A stretch of DNA of 64,000 nt, taken from the NCBI GenBank assembly GCA_038147335.1, contig JAYQTK010000003.1, forward strand, positions 124,001 to 188,000, in the 5' to 3' direction. The notes beneath the pieces were generated by a model that saw nothing but the letters and a program-made list of their open reading frames with translations, did no database searches and had not been told where the DNA came from. A program made the position numbers and the translations under genes. This document shows, one piece after another, positions 47,651 through 57,129 of the stretch. Within the stretch, counting starts at the first letter, position 1. Every line of letters starts with the position of its first letter. This DNA comes from Marisimplicoccus sp038147335. GTDB taxonomy: Bacteria; Bacteroidota; Bacteroidia; Flavobacteriales; Flavobacteriaceae.

Positions 47651-50434
47651 CTACTGAATTTGGAATTCCTTTTCTAAATTATCCTTATCCGTAATAATTA
47701 AAACCTTATATAAACCTTTATCTAAATATTCATTGTTATCCATTAAATTATAACTAATAAAGTTAAATCCCTTATCTAGTTTGCCTTCACTTTTATAAAC
47801 GTTATTTCCATTAGAGTCATTAATTGAGATATTATAGTCAGTTGACAAAGATGAAAATAGTGTAATATCAAGCTTTGGAGTGTAAGCTTGGCTCCAAATA
47901 CTTCTTTGAACACCCCAAGAGTTTGACTTTTTAACGTTTTTCAATGGATATATATATAATGAAGATTGAAGTATTTCGTCAGATAAATCTTGGATTTTTT
48001 TAATATCAGCTAGATAAATTGATCTTCCATGTGTTCCTACCAATAAATGTTTTTCTTTAGTCTGTATAACTAAATCGTGTACAGCTGCAGATGTAAGACC
48101 TTTACTAAATGGCTCCCATGTTTTTCCTTGGTCTAATGAGATGTATACTCCGTGGTCGTTTCCAACATATAAAATGTTTTTATTCAAATTATCCTCTATC
48201 ACAACATTAATAGGAGAATCTGGAAGATTTGAACTTATGGACTCCCAAGTCTTTCCATAATTTTTACTTTTAAAAAGATAAGGTGAGAAGTTATCCCATC
48301 TATAACCTTCCAAAGAAGCGTAAATAACTTTCTCATCATGATTTGAAGCATACACATTACTAACCCATAGATCTTGTGGTAAGTCAGCAGAGATATTCTT
48401 CCATGTTTTTCCACCATTTTTTGTAACATGAATAATACCATCATCACTTCCAACATATATCACTCCCTCTGTAATAGGCGATTCTGAAATTGTAGTGATT
48501 GTCCCATATGGTACATTTCCTTTTTTGCCTCCTTTGGTTAAATCTTCAGATATATTCTCCCAATCATCTCCTTGATTAATTGACTTATGTAGAAAATTAG
48601 AACCAAGATAAAGCACATCTTGATTGTGAGGTGATAATAAAATAGGAGTCTGCCAGTTAAATCTGAAAGGGGACTGACCCAGTTCATGGCTAGGTTTAAT
48701 AGACTTTCTTTTACCAGAGTCTAGATCTAATCTAGCATAAAAACCAAATTGAGATCCTGTAAAGACAATATTTGGATTTCTATTATCTATTTGAATTTCC
48801 ATTCCGTCTCCACCTAGAATACCTTTCCATGGATATTGACCTGTCATATTCCATCTTTTGTTCTCAACTGAGTTATGAGGACCCATCCAGACCCCATTGT
48901 CTTGAAGTCCACCATAAACATTATATGGCTTTTGGTAGTCTACATTTATTGCATAAAATTGTCCAACTTCAGTAGAATTATTCTTTATCCAATTCTCTCC
49001 ATCATCGTATGTAATATTTACTCCTCCATCATTACCGTTTATTAAATGACCTGGCTTTTCTGGATTTATCCACAGGTCATGATGATCAGCATGTACATTT
49101 TCCTTTCCTATTCTATAAAAGGTCTTTCCTCCATCATCAGAAGATAAAATTGGAACCCCATAAGTGTATATTTTTTCACTATTATTTGGATCAACATGAA
49201 TTTTACCAAAGTAGTACCCATAGGTATTGTAAACTCCATCTAAATATGTATTATGAGTTTTAACCCATTTTTTCCCTCCATCATTACTTCTATATACTTC
49301 TGCTCCAATTATTGGAGTGTCAAATAACTCAGAATTTGCATTTACTAAATATCTGTACAAGTCTTCGGGCTGAAGTTTTCCGTCATTAACATCTTTTTTA
49401 ATTGCCTCAGGTTTGTACTTAGATGGAAATCTATTAGATCTTAAAAAAGCTTTAAGATCATCAGCACTTATCTTGTTAAAGTTTTCTAGTGTCATGCCTA
49501 TGAAGGATTCTTTAGTTAAACCTCGATCTTCTTCTTTTTCAGTTGATTCTCTAAAGTTCTGATTATCAACAACTGCGTAAACTATATTTTTGTCAAAAAC
49601 TGCTAATCCAATCCTTCCTATTCCAGGACCAGTTGGAAAACCAGATTCATCATTAGATATTAAGTTCCAATTATCTCCTCCATCAATACTTTTATATATA
49701 CCTGAACTATTCCCATCTTCATCAAAGCTCCAAGCCTTTCTATCTTTTTCCCAAGATGTTGCATACATAACATTAAAGTTTCCTGGAGTATCAGACATAT
49801 CAATAATTCCACTTATATCATTAACATATAATGTTTTCTTCCAGTTTTCACCACCGTCTTTTGTTACATATACACCTCTATTAATATTTTTTGAATATAA
49901 GTGCCCAGTAACCCCAATTACTATATGATCAGAATTTTCTGGATTTATTAAAATTTTTCCAATATGATGACTATCATGCAAACCAACATTTTTCCAGTTT
50001 GAACCATCAGCATTTGTCTTTAAAATTCCTATCCCAGAATATGAGGATCTTGAAGAATTATTCTCTCCAGTTCCAACCCATAATATACCATTCCCCCAAT
50101 CCATTGCAATTTCTCCAATATTTTGAGTTGGCCATTCATCAGAAATTGATTTAAATGAAGTTCCATTATTGTCTGTATACCAAACTCCCCCTGAAGCATA
50201 AGCAACATAGAATTTTGTTGGATCTTGAGGATTGACCTCCAGTGCAACAACTCTTCCACTCATAATTGTTGGTCCTATATTTTTAAATTCAATGTTTTTC
50301 ACCCTAGATGATTGGACTAAAACCTCTTTATCCTTGTAGGCCTTAATTATACTTTCCGCATCCGTTGAGTTTGGTTGAGAAAATAGGACAACAGAACTAA
50401 TTAAGCTTAGTGAAATTGACAAAAACTTTTTCAT
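47651..50434 (-). CDS. Large secreted BNR/sortilin-like beta-propeller protein (paralogue of 8756-11878)
   Basis: 927 residues with signal peptide MKKFLSISLSLISSVVLFSQ. Repeated Asp boxes (TDNNGTSF, TKDGGENW, SIDGGDNW, SNDGGKKW, SSDDGGKTF, SINQGDDW, TKNGGKTW) show two beta-propellers. The N-terminal motif NIGPTIMSGRVVALEVNPQD is shared with the other BNR protein. C-terminal 130 residues are beta-rich with no sorting signature I can see. As with its paralogue, no enzymatic residues are evident; adhesion or protein binding outside the cell is likely. Confidence 0.85.
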   Translation of the reverse strand: MKKFLSISLSLISSVVLFSQPNSTDAESIIKAYKDKEVLVQSSRVKNIEFKNIGPTIMSGRVVALEVNPQDPTKFYVAYASGGVWYTDNNGTSFKSISDEWPTQNIGEIAMDWGNGILWVGTGENNSSRSSYSGIGILKTNADGSNWKNVGLHDSHHIGKILINPENSDHIVIGVTGHLYSKNINRGVYVTKDGGENWKKTLYVNDISGIIDMSDTPGNFNVMYATSWEKDRKAWSFDEDGNSSGIYKSIDGGDNWNLISNDESGFPTGPGIGRIGLAVFDKNIVYAVVDNQNFRESTEKEEDRGLTKESFIGMTLENFNKISADDLKAFLRSNRFPSKYKPEAIKKDVNDGKLQPEDLYRYLVNANSELFDTPIIGAEVYRSNDGGKKWVKTHNTYLDGVYNTYGYYFGKIHVDPNNSEKIYTYGVPILSSDDGGKTFYRIGKENVHADHHDLWINPEKPGHLINGNDGGVNITYDDGENWIKNNSTEVGQFYAINVDYQKPYNVYGGLQDNGVWMGPHNSVENKRWNMTGQYPWKGILGGDGMEIQIDNRNPNIVFTGSQFGFYARLDLDSGKRKSIKPSHELGQSPFRFNWQTPILLSPHNQDVLYLGSNFLHKSINQGDDWENISEDLTKGGKKGNVPYGTITTISESPITEGVIYVGSDDGIIHVTKNGGKTWKNISADLPQDLWVSNVYASNHDEKVIYASLEGYRWDNFSPYLFKSKNYGKTWESISSNLPDSPINVVIEDNLNKNILYVGNDHGVYISLDQGKTWEPFSKGLTSAAVHDLVIQTKEKHLLVGTHGRSIYLADIKKIQDLSDEILQSSLYIYPLKNVKKSNSWGVQRSIWSQAYTPKLDITLFSSLSTDYNISINDSNGNNVYKSEGKLDKGFNFISYNLMDNNEYLDKGLYKVLIITDKDNLEKEFQIQ

Positions 50435-50499
50435 AATTTTTAATTTTACCTTTAATTTAAAAACATTATATTAAATAGGAGTTAATTGATAAGAATAAT

Positions 50500-51741
50500 A
50501 TGAGATATATTCCACTGAGTAATTCAATATATAAAAGGAACAGAAGGAATTTCATGAACGAAATGAAGGGTAATTCTATGGCTGTTTTCAACTCTAATGA
50601 TATATATCCAGTAAGTGCTGATTCCGAACTACCTTTTGAACAACATAGAGATATTTTCCATCTTACAGGTATTGATCAAGAAGAAACTATTTTATTATTG
50701 TATCCCCCATCAAAAGATGATAAGACAAGAGAAATACTTTTTATAAGAAAATCAGACAATCATACTAAAGTTTGGGAAGGTGAGAAATTAAGTAAAAAAC
50801 AGGCTAATGAACTATCTGGTATTAATAGCATATACTTTATTGATGATTTCAAGGATATCCTTAGTTCAATCGCAACTAAAGTTGATACTTTCTATATAAA
50901 TAAAAATGAGCACTATAGGGCAAATTCTCCAGTTGAAACTAGAGAGGATAGATTTATTTCATGGCTCTTAAAAAATTACCCTGCTCACAATGTTGCAAAA
51001 AGTAATCCTATTCTTCAAAGACAAAGATCTATAAAGCATCCTGATGAAATTGATCAAATAAAAAAAGCATGTGATATTACAAGGAAAGGGTTTAACAGAG
51101 TCTTAAAATTTATTAAACCTGATGTTTGGGAATATGAAATTGAGGCAGAGTTTATTCATGAATTTATTAATAGCTCATCCAAAGGTTTTGCATATTCTCC
51201 AATAATTGCCAGTGGAAATGACAATAATGTACTTCACTATATAAAAAACAATAAGCAATGTAAAAGTGGGGAATTAATATTAATGGATGTTGGAGCAGAA
51301 TATGGAAATTATTCTAGTGATATGACTAGAACTGTTCCTGTATCAGGAAAATTCACAAAAAGACAAAAGGAAATATACAATGCTGTTTTAAGAGTTAAGA
51401 ATGAAGCTACTAAATTGTTAACTGTCGGGAACAATTGGAAAATATTTCATGAGCAAGTAGGAGAAATTATGACAAAAGAATTGTTAGAGGTTGGACTCAT
51501 TGATAAAAATGATATTAAAAATCAGACTAAGAAGAACCCTGCTTATAAAAAATATTTTATGCATGGCACTTCACATCACCTTGGACTAGATACTCATGAT
51601 TATGGACTTCTTGAGGACCCATTCCAAGAGAATATGGTTTTTACTGTAGAGCCTGGAATATATATTCCCGATGAAGGTTTTGGAGTAAGGCTTGAAGATG
51701 ATGTAGTGATTCAATCAGAGGGAGAACCAAAAATCTTATGA
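50500..51741 (+). CDS. pepP: Xaa-Pro aminopeptidase (PepP family), C-terminus slightly truncated
   Basis: 413 residues: N-terminal creatinase-like domain (1-170) then the pita-bread metallopeptidase domain. Metal ligands are visible: Asp in LMDVGAEYG, Asp in SSDMTRTV, His in HGTSHHLGLDTHDYG, Glu in VFTVEPGIY and Glu in VRLEDDVV. The final residues (IQSEGEPKIL, then TGA) stop about 20 residues short of the usual C-terminus. In another frame the bases read on as a short stretch reminiscent of the missing NLM end before running into rseP. The active site is complete, so it may still work. Confidence 0.88.
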   Translation: MRYIPLSNSIYKRNRRNFMNEMKGNSMAVFNSNDIYPVSADSELPFEQHRDIFHLTGIDQEETILLLYPPSKDDKTREILFIRKSDNHTKVWEGEKLSKKQANELSGINSIYFIDDFKDILSSIATKVDTFYINKNEHYRANSPVETREDRFISWLLKNYPAHNVAKSNPILQRQRSIKHPDEIDQIKKACDITRKGFNRVLKFIKPDVWEYEIEAEFIHEFINSSSKGFAYSPIIASGNDNNVLHYIKNNKQCKSGELILMDVGAEYGNYSSDMTRTVPVSGKFTKRQKEIYNAVLRVKNEATKLLTVGNNWKIFHEQVGEIMTKELLEVGLIDKNDIKNQTKKNPAYKKYFMHGTSHHLGLDTHDYGLLEDPFQENMVFTVEPGIYIPDEGFGVRLEDDVVIQSEGEPKIL

Positions 51742-52973
51742 GTGTAGGACATTTTATTCCTGCAAAGCTTTTTGGGACAAGAGTAGAAAAGTTTTACTTA
51801 TTTTTTGATGTTAAATATTCTCTTTTTAAGAAAAAAATTGGTGAAACAATTTATGGTATAGGTTGGCTTCCTCTCGGAGGATATGTAAAAATATCAGGTA
51901 TGATAGATGAGAGTTTTGATAAGGAACAAATGAGCAAACCTCCTCAGCCATGGGAATTCAGATCAAAGCCAGCTTGGCAAAGATTAATAATTATGCTTGG
52001 GGGTGTTACAGTAAATCTTATTCTTGGATTTGTTATTTATATGATGGTTTTATTTGTTTGGGGAAAAGAAACACTTCCACAAGAAAATATTCCCCTTGGG
52101 ATGCAACCCTCTGAAATCATTCAAGATATTGGATTTGAAAAAGGAGATAAAATTATTAATGTAGATGGTAAAGAGCTAGATAATGTCCTTGAGATAAATA
52201 GGATGTTATTATTCAGACCAATTGATTATATAACTGTTAAGAAGAATAGTGGTTTGACCTCTGTGATTGATATCCCAAATGATATAGGAAACGAAATTTT
52301 CCAAAGTGGTCAAATAAATAGTTTTAGTCCAATTTTTGCTGCTGAGATTGATAGTGTAACTCCAGATTCACCAGCCCTGAAATCAGGATTAAAATCTGGT
52401 GATAGAATTTTAAGTGTTAATAATGAAATAGTTGAAGACTGGGTCTCCTTTTCAAACTGGATGGACACAAATGATGATGATATCATTGAATTAATAGTCG
52501 AAAGAAATAATTTAAATTATAATTTATCAATTGATAGAGATAGTGATGGTACAATTGGTGTTTATCCTGCTTTTAATATTAGTACAATTAATAAATCTGT
52601 AGGATTAGTAGATAGTGTCGTCCAAGGATTTAATTATGGATATTGGACCTTATATGAATATGTAGCAGGGTTTCAATTTATTTTTACAAAAAAAGGAGCA
52701 CAACAGCTTGGTGGTTTTGGAACTATTGGAAGTATATTTCCAGCAAAGTGGGATTGGAAAGGCTTTTGGTTAAGTACTGCACTTCTTTCAATTATTCTTG
52801 CATTCATGAATGTACTTCCAATTCCTGCTTTGGATGGAGGACATGTAATGTTTTTATTTTATGAAATGATTACTGGAAAGAAACTCAGTGATAAGTTTAT
52901 GGAAACCGCAACAATGATTGGATTCTTTCTTTTAATTGCACTTGTTTTATGTACAAATGGTAATGATGTATAG
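51738..52973 (+). CDS. rseP: RseP-type site-2 zinc metalloprotease, N-terminus (HExxH) missing
   Basis: 411 residues, starting at MSVGHFIPAKLFGTRVEKFY. In the family this segment is preceded by about 20 residues ending in HExGH, so the zinc-binding and catalytic HE has been lost and only GH remains. Two PDZ domains (about 115-190 and 205-280) and the second zinc motif LPIPALDGGHVMFLF (about 365) are intact. The C-terminus reads NGNDV then stop, where relatives have NGNDVYRF; a lost T restores this. It overlaps pepP. As written, proteolysis of anti-sigma factor would not be possible. Confidence 0.85.
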   Translation: MSVGHFIPAKLFGTRVEKFYLFFDVKYSLFKKKIGETIYGIGWLPLGGYVKISGMIDESFDKEQMSKPPQPWEFRSKPAWQRLIIMLGGVTVNLILGFVIYMMVLFVWGKETLPQENIPLGMQPSEIIQDIGFEKGDKIINVDGKELDNVLEINRMLLFRPIDYITVKKNSGLTSVIDIPNDIGNEIFQSGQINSFSPIFAAEIDSVTPDSPALKSGLKSGDRILSVNNEIVEDWVSFSNWMDTNDDDIIELIVERNNLNYNLSIDRDSDGTIGVYPAFNISTINKSVGLVDSVVQGFNYGYWTLYEYVAGFQFIFTKKGAQQLGGFGTIGSIFPAKWDWKGFWLSTALLSIILAFMNVLPIPALDGGHVMFLFYEMITGKKLSDKFMETATMIGFFLLIALVLCTNGNDV

Positions 52974-52986
52974 ATTCTAAATGGAT

Positions 52987-53011
52987 AAAAAAAGGCTGAG
53001 TTAACTCAGCC
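52987..53011 (-). terminator. Intrinsic terminator of the zinc-type receptor operon
   Basis: The 18-nt palindrome GGCTGAGTTAACTCAGCC (52994-53011) is followed on the minus strand by seven T (52987-52993). It lies 32 nt past the receptor stop and between convergent rseP and receptor genes. Confidence 0.8.
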
Positions 53012-53042
53012 CTTAACAAATAACTTCAAATACAAAAAAACT

Positions 53043-55151
53043 TTAGAAGTTATATTTTAAACCAACAGATATGTTTCTACCCATTTCATGAATTCCTGCT
53101 GTTTTAAGTCTTGATAAATGATCGTAATATTCTTGATCAAATACATTATCAATACTCCAGAAAATATTTAAGTCATTTCCTAAAAATGATGTCATCCATG
53201 TTCCAGACAAATTTAAAAGGGAATATCCAGCAGTAATTTCCTCAGAGATGTTCTATTTTGTTGAGCCTTGGCTACAAAGTCTATTTCAAATGAATAATTG
53301 CTTGAAAAACTAATGTTGAAAACTTGATTGAAAGTTAATGGTGATATGTATGGTAATGCCATACCGTCTTGTGTTTCACCAAATATATATTCTAGGGAAG
53401 TATAATAGGATAGCCAATCAAAACTTGTATTTTTATTTAGGTGTATTTCCCCTCCATAAAGTGTTGCATCTTGCTGTAAATAATTATGAAGCATTAAACC
53501 ATCAATAACAGTGTTTGTGGCTCCAAGTAAATATAATCTCTAATATCATTCAAAAATAAATCAAATGATAAGACTGAATTTTCACCATTTACTTGAAGTG
53601 ATAAATCTGTTTGTAAGCTATTTTCAGCTAGTAGAATTAGAATCCCCTTTTTTGTACATAAATGTTGAATGATGAGATCCATCAGCATATAGCTCAACTA
53701 AGTTTGGTGATCTAAAACCAGTACTTAGGTTAAATCTTAAAGTTGAGTTAGAAAATTCTTTTTTCAAACCAAGTGATCCATTAAAATTTGAAAAATCGGA
53801 AGAAGATGATCCAGATGAAATGGATCTATTGTCATATCTAACTCCAATTAGTGCATCAGAAGAATTGCTTAGTGTAAACTGTCCAAGAGCATATAATCCA
53901 AAATCGTTCATTTCTGCATCTGGTATTAAAGTTTCATGACCAAAATTCTTATTTGTCTGACTTAATAGACTCGTACCAATAATTAGATTCAAATCTTCTG
54001 ACTGAGGAAGTGTTAAACTAATATCTAATGTATTTGTTAATAGTTCCATGTCTAATTCAGCTTCACCTTCTTCATGTCCTTCATGATCATCGTGATCATC
54101 ATGATCCATATGATCATCGTGGTCCTCTTCACCATGTTCTTCGTGATCATCATGATCATCATGGCCTTCTTCACCATGACCCCCAAATTCTTTTCTTTCG
54201 TTAAATTGTTGACCTAATGTGAAATTAAAGTACATGATTGTTTCCAAGATCAAATGTATTCTTCCATGTTAAGGTTGTATGCTTTAATTCTTGGTAATGA
54301 TCATCACCGTGATCGTCATGATCGTCATGGTCATCATGACCTTCATGGTCGTCGTGATCATCATGACCTTCATGGTCGTCGTGATCATCATGACCTTCAT
54401 CCATATGAGGAATTCCAAGATCACTATCAACTCTACTAAATCTCAGCTCAGAGGTAAATCTATCACTAGAGTATTGTAAATCTGCTTTAAGCTCATTTTG
54501 TTCAAACCATGTATTTTCAACTTCACCATCTGGAGTAGAAAAATTATCATTGTCAATCATATCTGCTCTAAGATTAAAGCTAAATTTTCCTGAAGAACCT
54601 TTAATTCCTAGATTGTTAGTAACCCCATTATAATTTGAATTGTAAACTCCTGTATAGTCAATTGCTAAACCATTACTTGTGTTAAATTTTTCAGGCTCTA
54701 CATAAAGAACTCCTCCCATAGCGTCACTACCGTAGAGAACATATAATGGTCCCTTTATAACCTCTATAGACTCAACACCTGAAGATGAAATACCGATACC
54801 GTGCTCTTCACCCCATTGTTGATTTTCTAATCTCACGCCTTGATTATATACAACCACTCTATTGAAACTTAAACCTCTAACTGATGGCTTTGCAATATTA
54901 GGTCCTGTTGTTATTACAGATACTCCTGGTAACTTTGAGATTGATTTACTAATATATTGTTTTAATATTGGGTTAATATCACCCATATTAATTTTATCAA
55001 CTTTGATTACAGATTTACCTAGTGTTTGACTAAAAGGTATTGATAATACTATTTCATCTAACTCAAATGGGTCCGTAGCTACTTGTGATAAAACTGGTTT
55101 TGTTAAAAATAGCATAACTGCTATGATACTGATAATATGTTTTATTTTCAT
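53043..55151 (-). pseudogene. ZnuD-like His/Asp-rich TonB-dependent receptor, multiply frameshifted
   Basis: Reading frames 55151-54225, 54253-53624, 53697-53494 and 53494-53213, plus a last frame ending KTAGIHEMGRNISVGLKYNF at 53043, join to one receptor of about 700 residues. The plug has DEIVLSIPF (TonB box region), VRGLSFNRVVVYNQGVRLEN and YGSDAMGGVLYVEPEK. Two loops are packed with His and Asp/Glu (HDDHDDHEGH type), as in ZnuD-type zinc receptors. Breaks lie near 54240, 53640, 53520 and 53250. Other domains are well conserved, so base-call errors are plausible; if real, the gene is dead. It follows a His-rich lipoprotein gene. Confidence 0.75.
54070..54405 (-). repeat. His/Asp-rich low-complexity tracts in the zinc-type receptor
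   Basis: Two tracts (54070-54180 and 54290-54405) repeat GATCAT/CACGAC-type units that encode runs of H-D-D-H and H-E-G-H. They map to two extracellular loops and probably serve as zinc-capturing arms. The tract can slip during replication and may favour assembly error. Confidence 0.85.
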
Positions 55152-55184
55152 TTTATTAATTATTTATTATTGTGAACTTCTTAA

Positions 55185-55222
55185 TTATAGTTCTATAAAC
55201 ACCCCTTCTAAGTAGAAGGGGT
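55185..55222 (-). promoter_or_regulatory. Palindrome and stable hairpin between the His-rich lipoprotein and the receptor
   Basis: TTATAG-TT-CTATAA (55185-55198) is a perfect 6-bp-arm inverted repeat, followed by a 9-bp perfect stem ACCCCTTCT-AAGT-AGAAGGGGT (55201-55222). The hairpin has a T run only on the plus strand, so on the minus-strand mRNA it is not a standard terminator; an mRNA stability or attenuator element, or a metal-regulator site, is possible. Confidence 0.35.
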
Positions 55223-55231
55223 ATTTTTCTT

Positions 55232-55363
55232 TTATCTGTTTGTAACAAATGCAATGTGGTCATGATCGTCATCGTGGTCATGGCCATCATGATCATCTTT
55301 TTCACATGATGCTAATGCAAGTGAAATAACAGAAAACATTAGTATGTATATATACTTATTCAT
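55232..55363 (-). CDS. 43-residue His-rich lipoprotein
   Basis: ATG 55363 to TAA 55232. Leader MNKYIYILMFSVISLALASC (lipid Cys 20), then EKDDHDGHDHDDDHDHIAFV, a chain of alternating His and Asp suited to binding zinc or a similar ion, and IAFVTNR at the end. It starts upstream of the ZnuD-like receptor gene (81 nt), and probably buffers metal at the outer or inner membrane. The combination of a His-rich receptor and His-rich lipoprotein supports a zinc-uptake cluster. Confidence 0.7.
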   Translation of the reverse strand: MNKYIYILMFSVISLALASCEKDDHDGHDHDDDHDHIAFVTNR

Positions 55364-55433
55364 AGTTAAAAATTTAAAATTTTAGAAAAATGCTAGATCA
55401 CATATTTGATCCAACAAAAAATTGAATTAATAG

Positions 55434-55743
55434 TTAAGCCAAATTAGGTGGGCCTCTTTTTTTAGTAGATTTGTAATCTGTTTTTACAAATAATCTATCA
55501 TACTTATAAAAAGAATAACTAAAGATGTGAGGTGTAAATGATTCATAAATATCTTGTGAAAAAAAACCAGTCTCATCTTCTTGATTTGAAAACAAAGAAA
55601 TCTGACATTTTAACTTGGAATCATTGATATTTACACCTTCTGAAATAAAAGTGTCATGGGAATCATACAAAACATGAAAAAGCTTCAACTACTGTTGGAA
55701 ACAACAGAGAGGTGAACAAAACAAAACTGTATAGATTCCTCAC
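55434..55743 (-). CDS. Small secreted protein with C-terminal RGPP tail, one-base frameshift
   Basis: The main frame (55688-55434) reads LFHVLYDSHDTFISEG, LKCQISLFSNQ, FTPHIFSYSFYKY and ends KKRGPPNLA. An upstream frame starting at GTG 55743 supplies a signal peptide (RNLYSFVLFTSLLFPTVVE); a single extra G near 55683 separates the two. I recall, without being able to check, that small Bacteroidota proteins with an RGPP tail occur beside metal-linked TonB receptors. It is the first gene of the zinc-type cluster. Function unknown. Confidence 0.5.
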
Positions 55744-55765
55744 GAAAACAAATATAACAATTAGA

Positions 55766-55798
55766 TTGAATTTAAATACAAAAAATAATTTATATTTG
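55766..55798 (+). promoter_or_regulatory. Promoter of tRNA-Asn
   Basis: TTG (55766-55768), 22-nt spacer, TATATTTG (55791-55798): a full match to the Bacteroidota consensus TTG-N17-23-TAnnTTTG, ending 10 nt before the tRNA. Confidence 0.7.
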
Positions 55799-55808
55799 CC
55801 GACTACAA

Positions 55809-55882
55809 TCCTCCTTAGCTCAGTTGGTTAGAGCATCTGACTGTTAATCAGAGGGTCCTTGGTTCGAGTCCAAGAGGGGGAG
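55809..55882 (+). tRNA. tRNA-Asn (anticodon GTT)
   Basis: Acceptor TCCTCCT/AGGGGGA, D arm AGCTCAGTTGGTTAGAGC, anticodon stem TCTGA/TCAGA with loop CTGTTAA (anticodon GTT), T arm CTTGG-TTCGAGT-CCAAG, discriminator G. CCA is not encoded. It is followed by a terminator at 55914, and its 3' flank is partly repeated at 58025-58086. Confidence 0.97.
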
Positions 55883-55913
55883 CAAGCTAACCGCTACATT
55901 ACACAAAATTTAC

Positions 55914-55940
55914 AACCCTTCACCTACTGGAGGGTTTTTT
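55914..55940 (+). terminator. Intrinsic terminator after tRNA-Asn
   Basis: AACCCTTC/GGAGGGTT 8-bp stem (one G-T pair), loop ACCTACT, T6 tail. The 25 bases 55916-55940 are repeated exactly at 58062-58086. Confidence 0.85.
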
Positions 55941-55981
55941 CTTTACTCCGTGTTCGACTACATTAATTTGGAAAATTAAAC

Positions 55982-56437
55982 CTATCTTCTTACATACCCT
56001 CCAATTGACTCTCTATACTCAATAACGAATCCATTTTCCGTAGCAAATTCTTTAAACTCATCAGATGCATTTCCAATTGTTATAAAAGACTCAATCTCAA
56101 ACATTTCAAAAAACTTATCAAAGTTTGGACCATTAATAAAATCAATACCGTGCTGGATACCGTCCTCACTGTTATTATACCTTTCAATTAAAGTCACTTT
56201 TTTACCATCTTCGGATATGTAATATCCATAAACTGTTGAAGGCTCCCTTTGAACTATGAAGTCAGATAGATATTGTGTAAACTCTTCCACGTCAGTTTTT
56301 GAGTTTCCTTTCGTGTTAAGCTCTATGATAAATGTTATTTCTTCAGAAACTGAATTATCAACAACAGTCAATTCCCTAGTTTGTTGTTCACAACTTAAAA
56401 TAGAAAAAACAACAAAGAGTGTAAATATTTTTTTCAT
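55982..56437 (-). CDS. Lipoprotein with antibiotic-biosynthesis-monooxygenase-like fold
   Basis: 151 residues with leader MKKIFTLFVVFSILSC (lipid Cys 16). The body is a dimeric alpha-beta-barrel type sequence: ITFIIELNTKGNSKTDVEEF, YGYYISEDGKKVTLIERYNN and a final ESFITIGNASDEFKEF helix-strand. Such folds in bacteria serve as small monooxygenases or ligand binders. A paralogue is encoded at 59717-60099, with the same FEIESFITIGNASDEFKEF-like ending. Downstream of the SnoaL-like gene, probably one operon (21 nt). Confidence 0.65.
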   Translation of the reverse strand: MKKIFTLFVVFSILSCEQQTRELTVVDNSVSEEITFIIELNTKGNSKTDVEEFTQYLSDFIVQREPSTVYGYYISEDGKKVTLIERYNNSEDGIQHGIDFINGPNFDKFFEMFEIESFITIGNASDEFKEFATENGFVIEYRESIGGYVRR

Positions 56438-56458
56438 ATCTATAATTTAAAATTTAAC

Positions 56459-56971
56459 CTATTTAAATCTCTTGTCTGGGTCAACATGTTGTCCTGAAAT
56501 CTCTTCACCATACAATTGAGTGGCAAGGAGAATATCGCTTAACCATTCTTTTATGTTTGATACTTTACCCTCAGAGTTCACAGTATATTTAAATGCATAG
56601 TCATTTTCATATTTACCTCCAATACCCTCCATCTTTCCATTTAAAAAGACAACTGCAGCATTTTCACCAGAAATGATATCAGTAAATTCACCACCTACTT
56701 CTCCGATTAGCAATGATCCAAAGTATTTACTGAATTCCATATAACTATCCCAATCATAAGTACCGGATATGTCAAGCTTTCCAGTTAAAGTCATAGTAAA
56801 GTCATCACTAACTAAAGATTTAAGCGTTTCAACATCACCAGAAAGTTGAGCATTGTATGCGCACTTCTTACAATTTCTTCTGTGTACGTTAATCTTCTTT
56901 TCTCTTTCACTAATATTAGTACAAGAAAGAAATGAAGTACTTATTAATAAGAGTAATATTAATTTTTTCAT
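56459..56971 (-). CDS. SnoaL/NTF2-like lipoprotein
   Basis: 170 residues from ATG 56971, with leader MKKLILLLLISTSFLSC (lipid Cys 17). The rest fits the SnoaL-like (NTF2) cone fold: AQLSGDVETLKSLVSDDFTM, GTYDWDSYMEFSKYFGSLL, EGKVSNIKEWLS. A Cys pair CKKC near residue 35 precedes the domain. The fold binds small hydrophobic ligands; no function can be assigned. It is the first of two genes read towards the tRNA-Asn terminator. Confidence 0.7.
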   Translation of the reverse strand: MKKLILLLLISTSFLSCTNISEREKKINVHRRNCKKCAYNAQLSGDVETLKSLVSDDFTMTLTGKLDISGTYDWDSYMEFSKYFGSLLIGEVGGEFTDIISGENAAVVFLNGKMEGIGGKYENDYAFKYTVNSEGKVSNIKEWLSDILLATQLYGEEISGQHVDPDKRFK

Positions 56972-57129
56972 TTTAATTGATTTAAGATTATTGTTCAATA
57001 TATAAAATCCTAATAATTGGGAGTGCTGTGACAGTACTTTTTACGTTAAATGGATGTTGAGATGGTCGGACAATTTTGTGTATTAGAAAAATTCAAGCTG
57101 TTTCTGCTTCTTTTGAATTCGGCAACTGG

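Noticed and set aside
53624..54253. Several separate small proteins in the receptor region
   Set aside because: The frames join into a single TonB-receptor sequence when single bases are corrected.
54070..54405. CRISPR-like repeats
   Set aside because: The repeats encode His/Asp runs in frame and have no uniform repeat-spacer structure.
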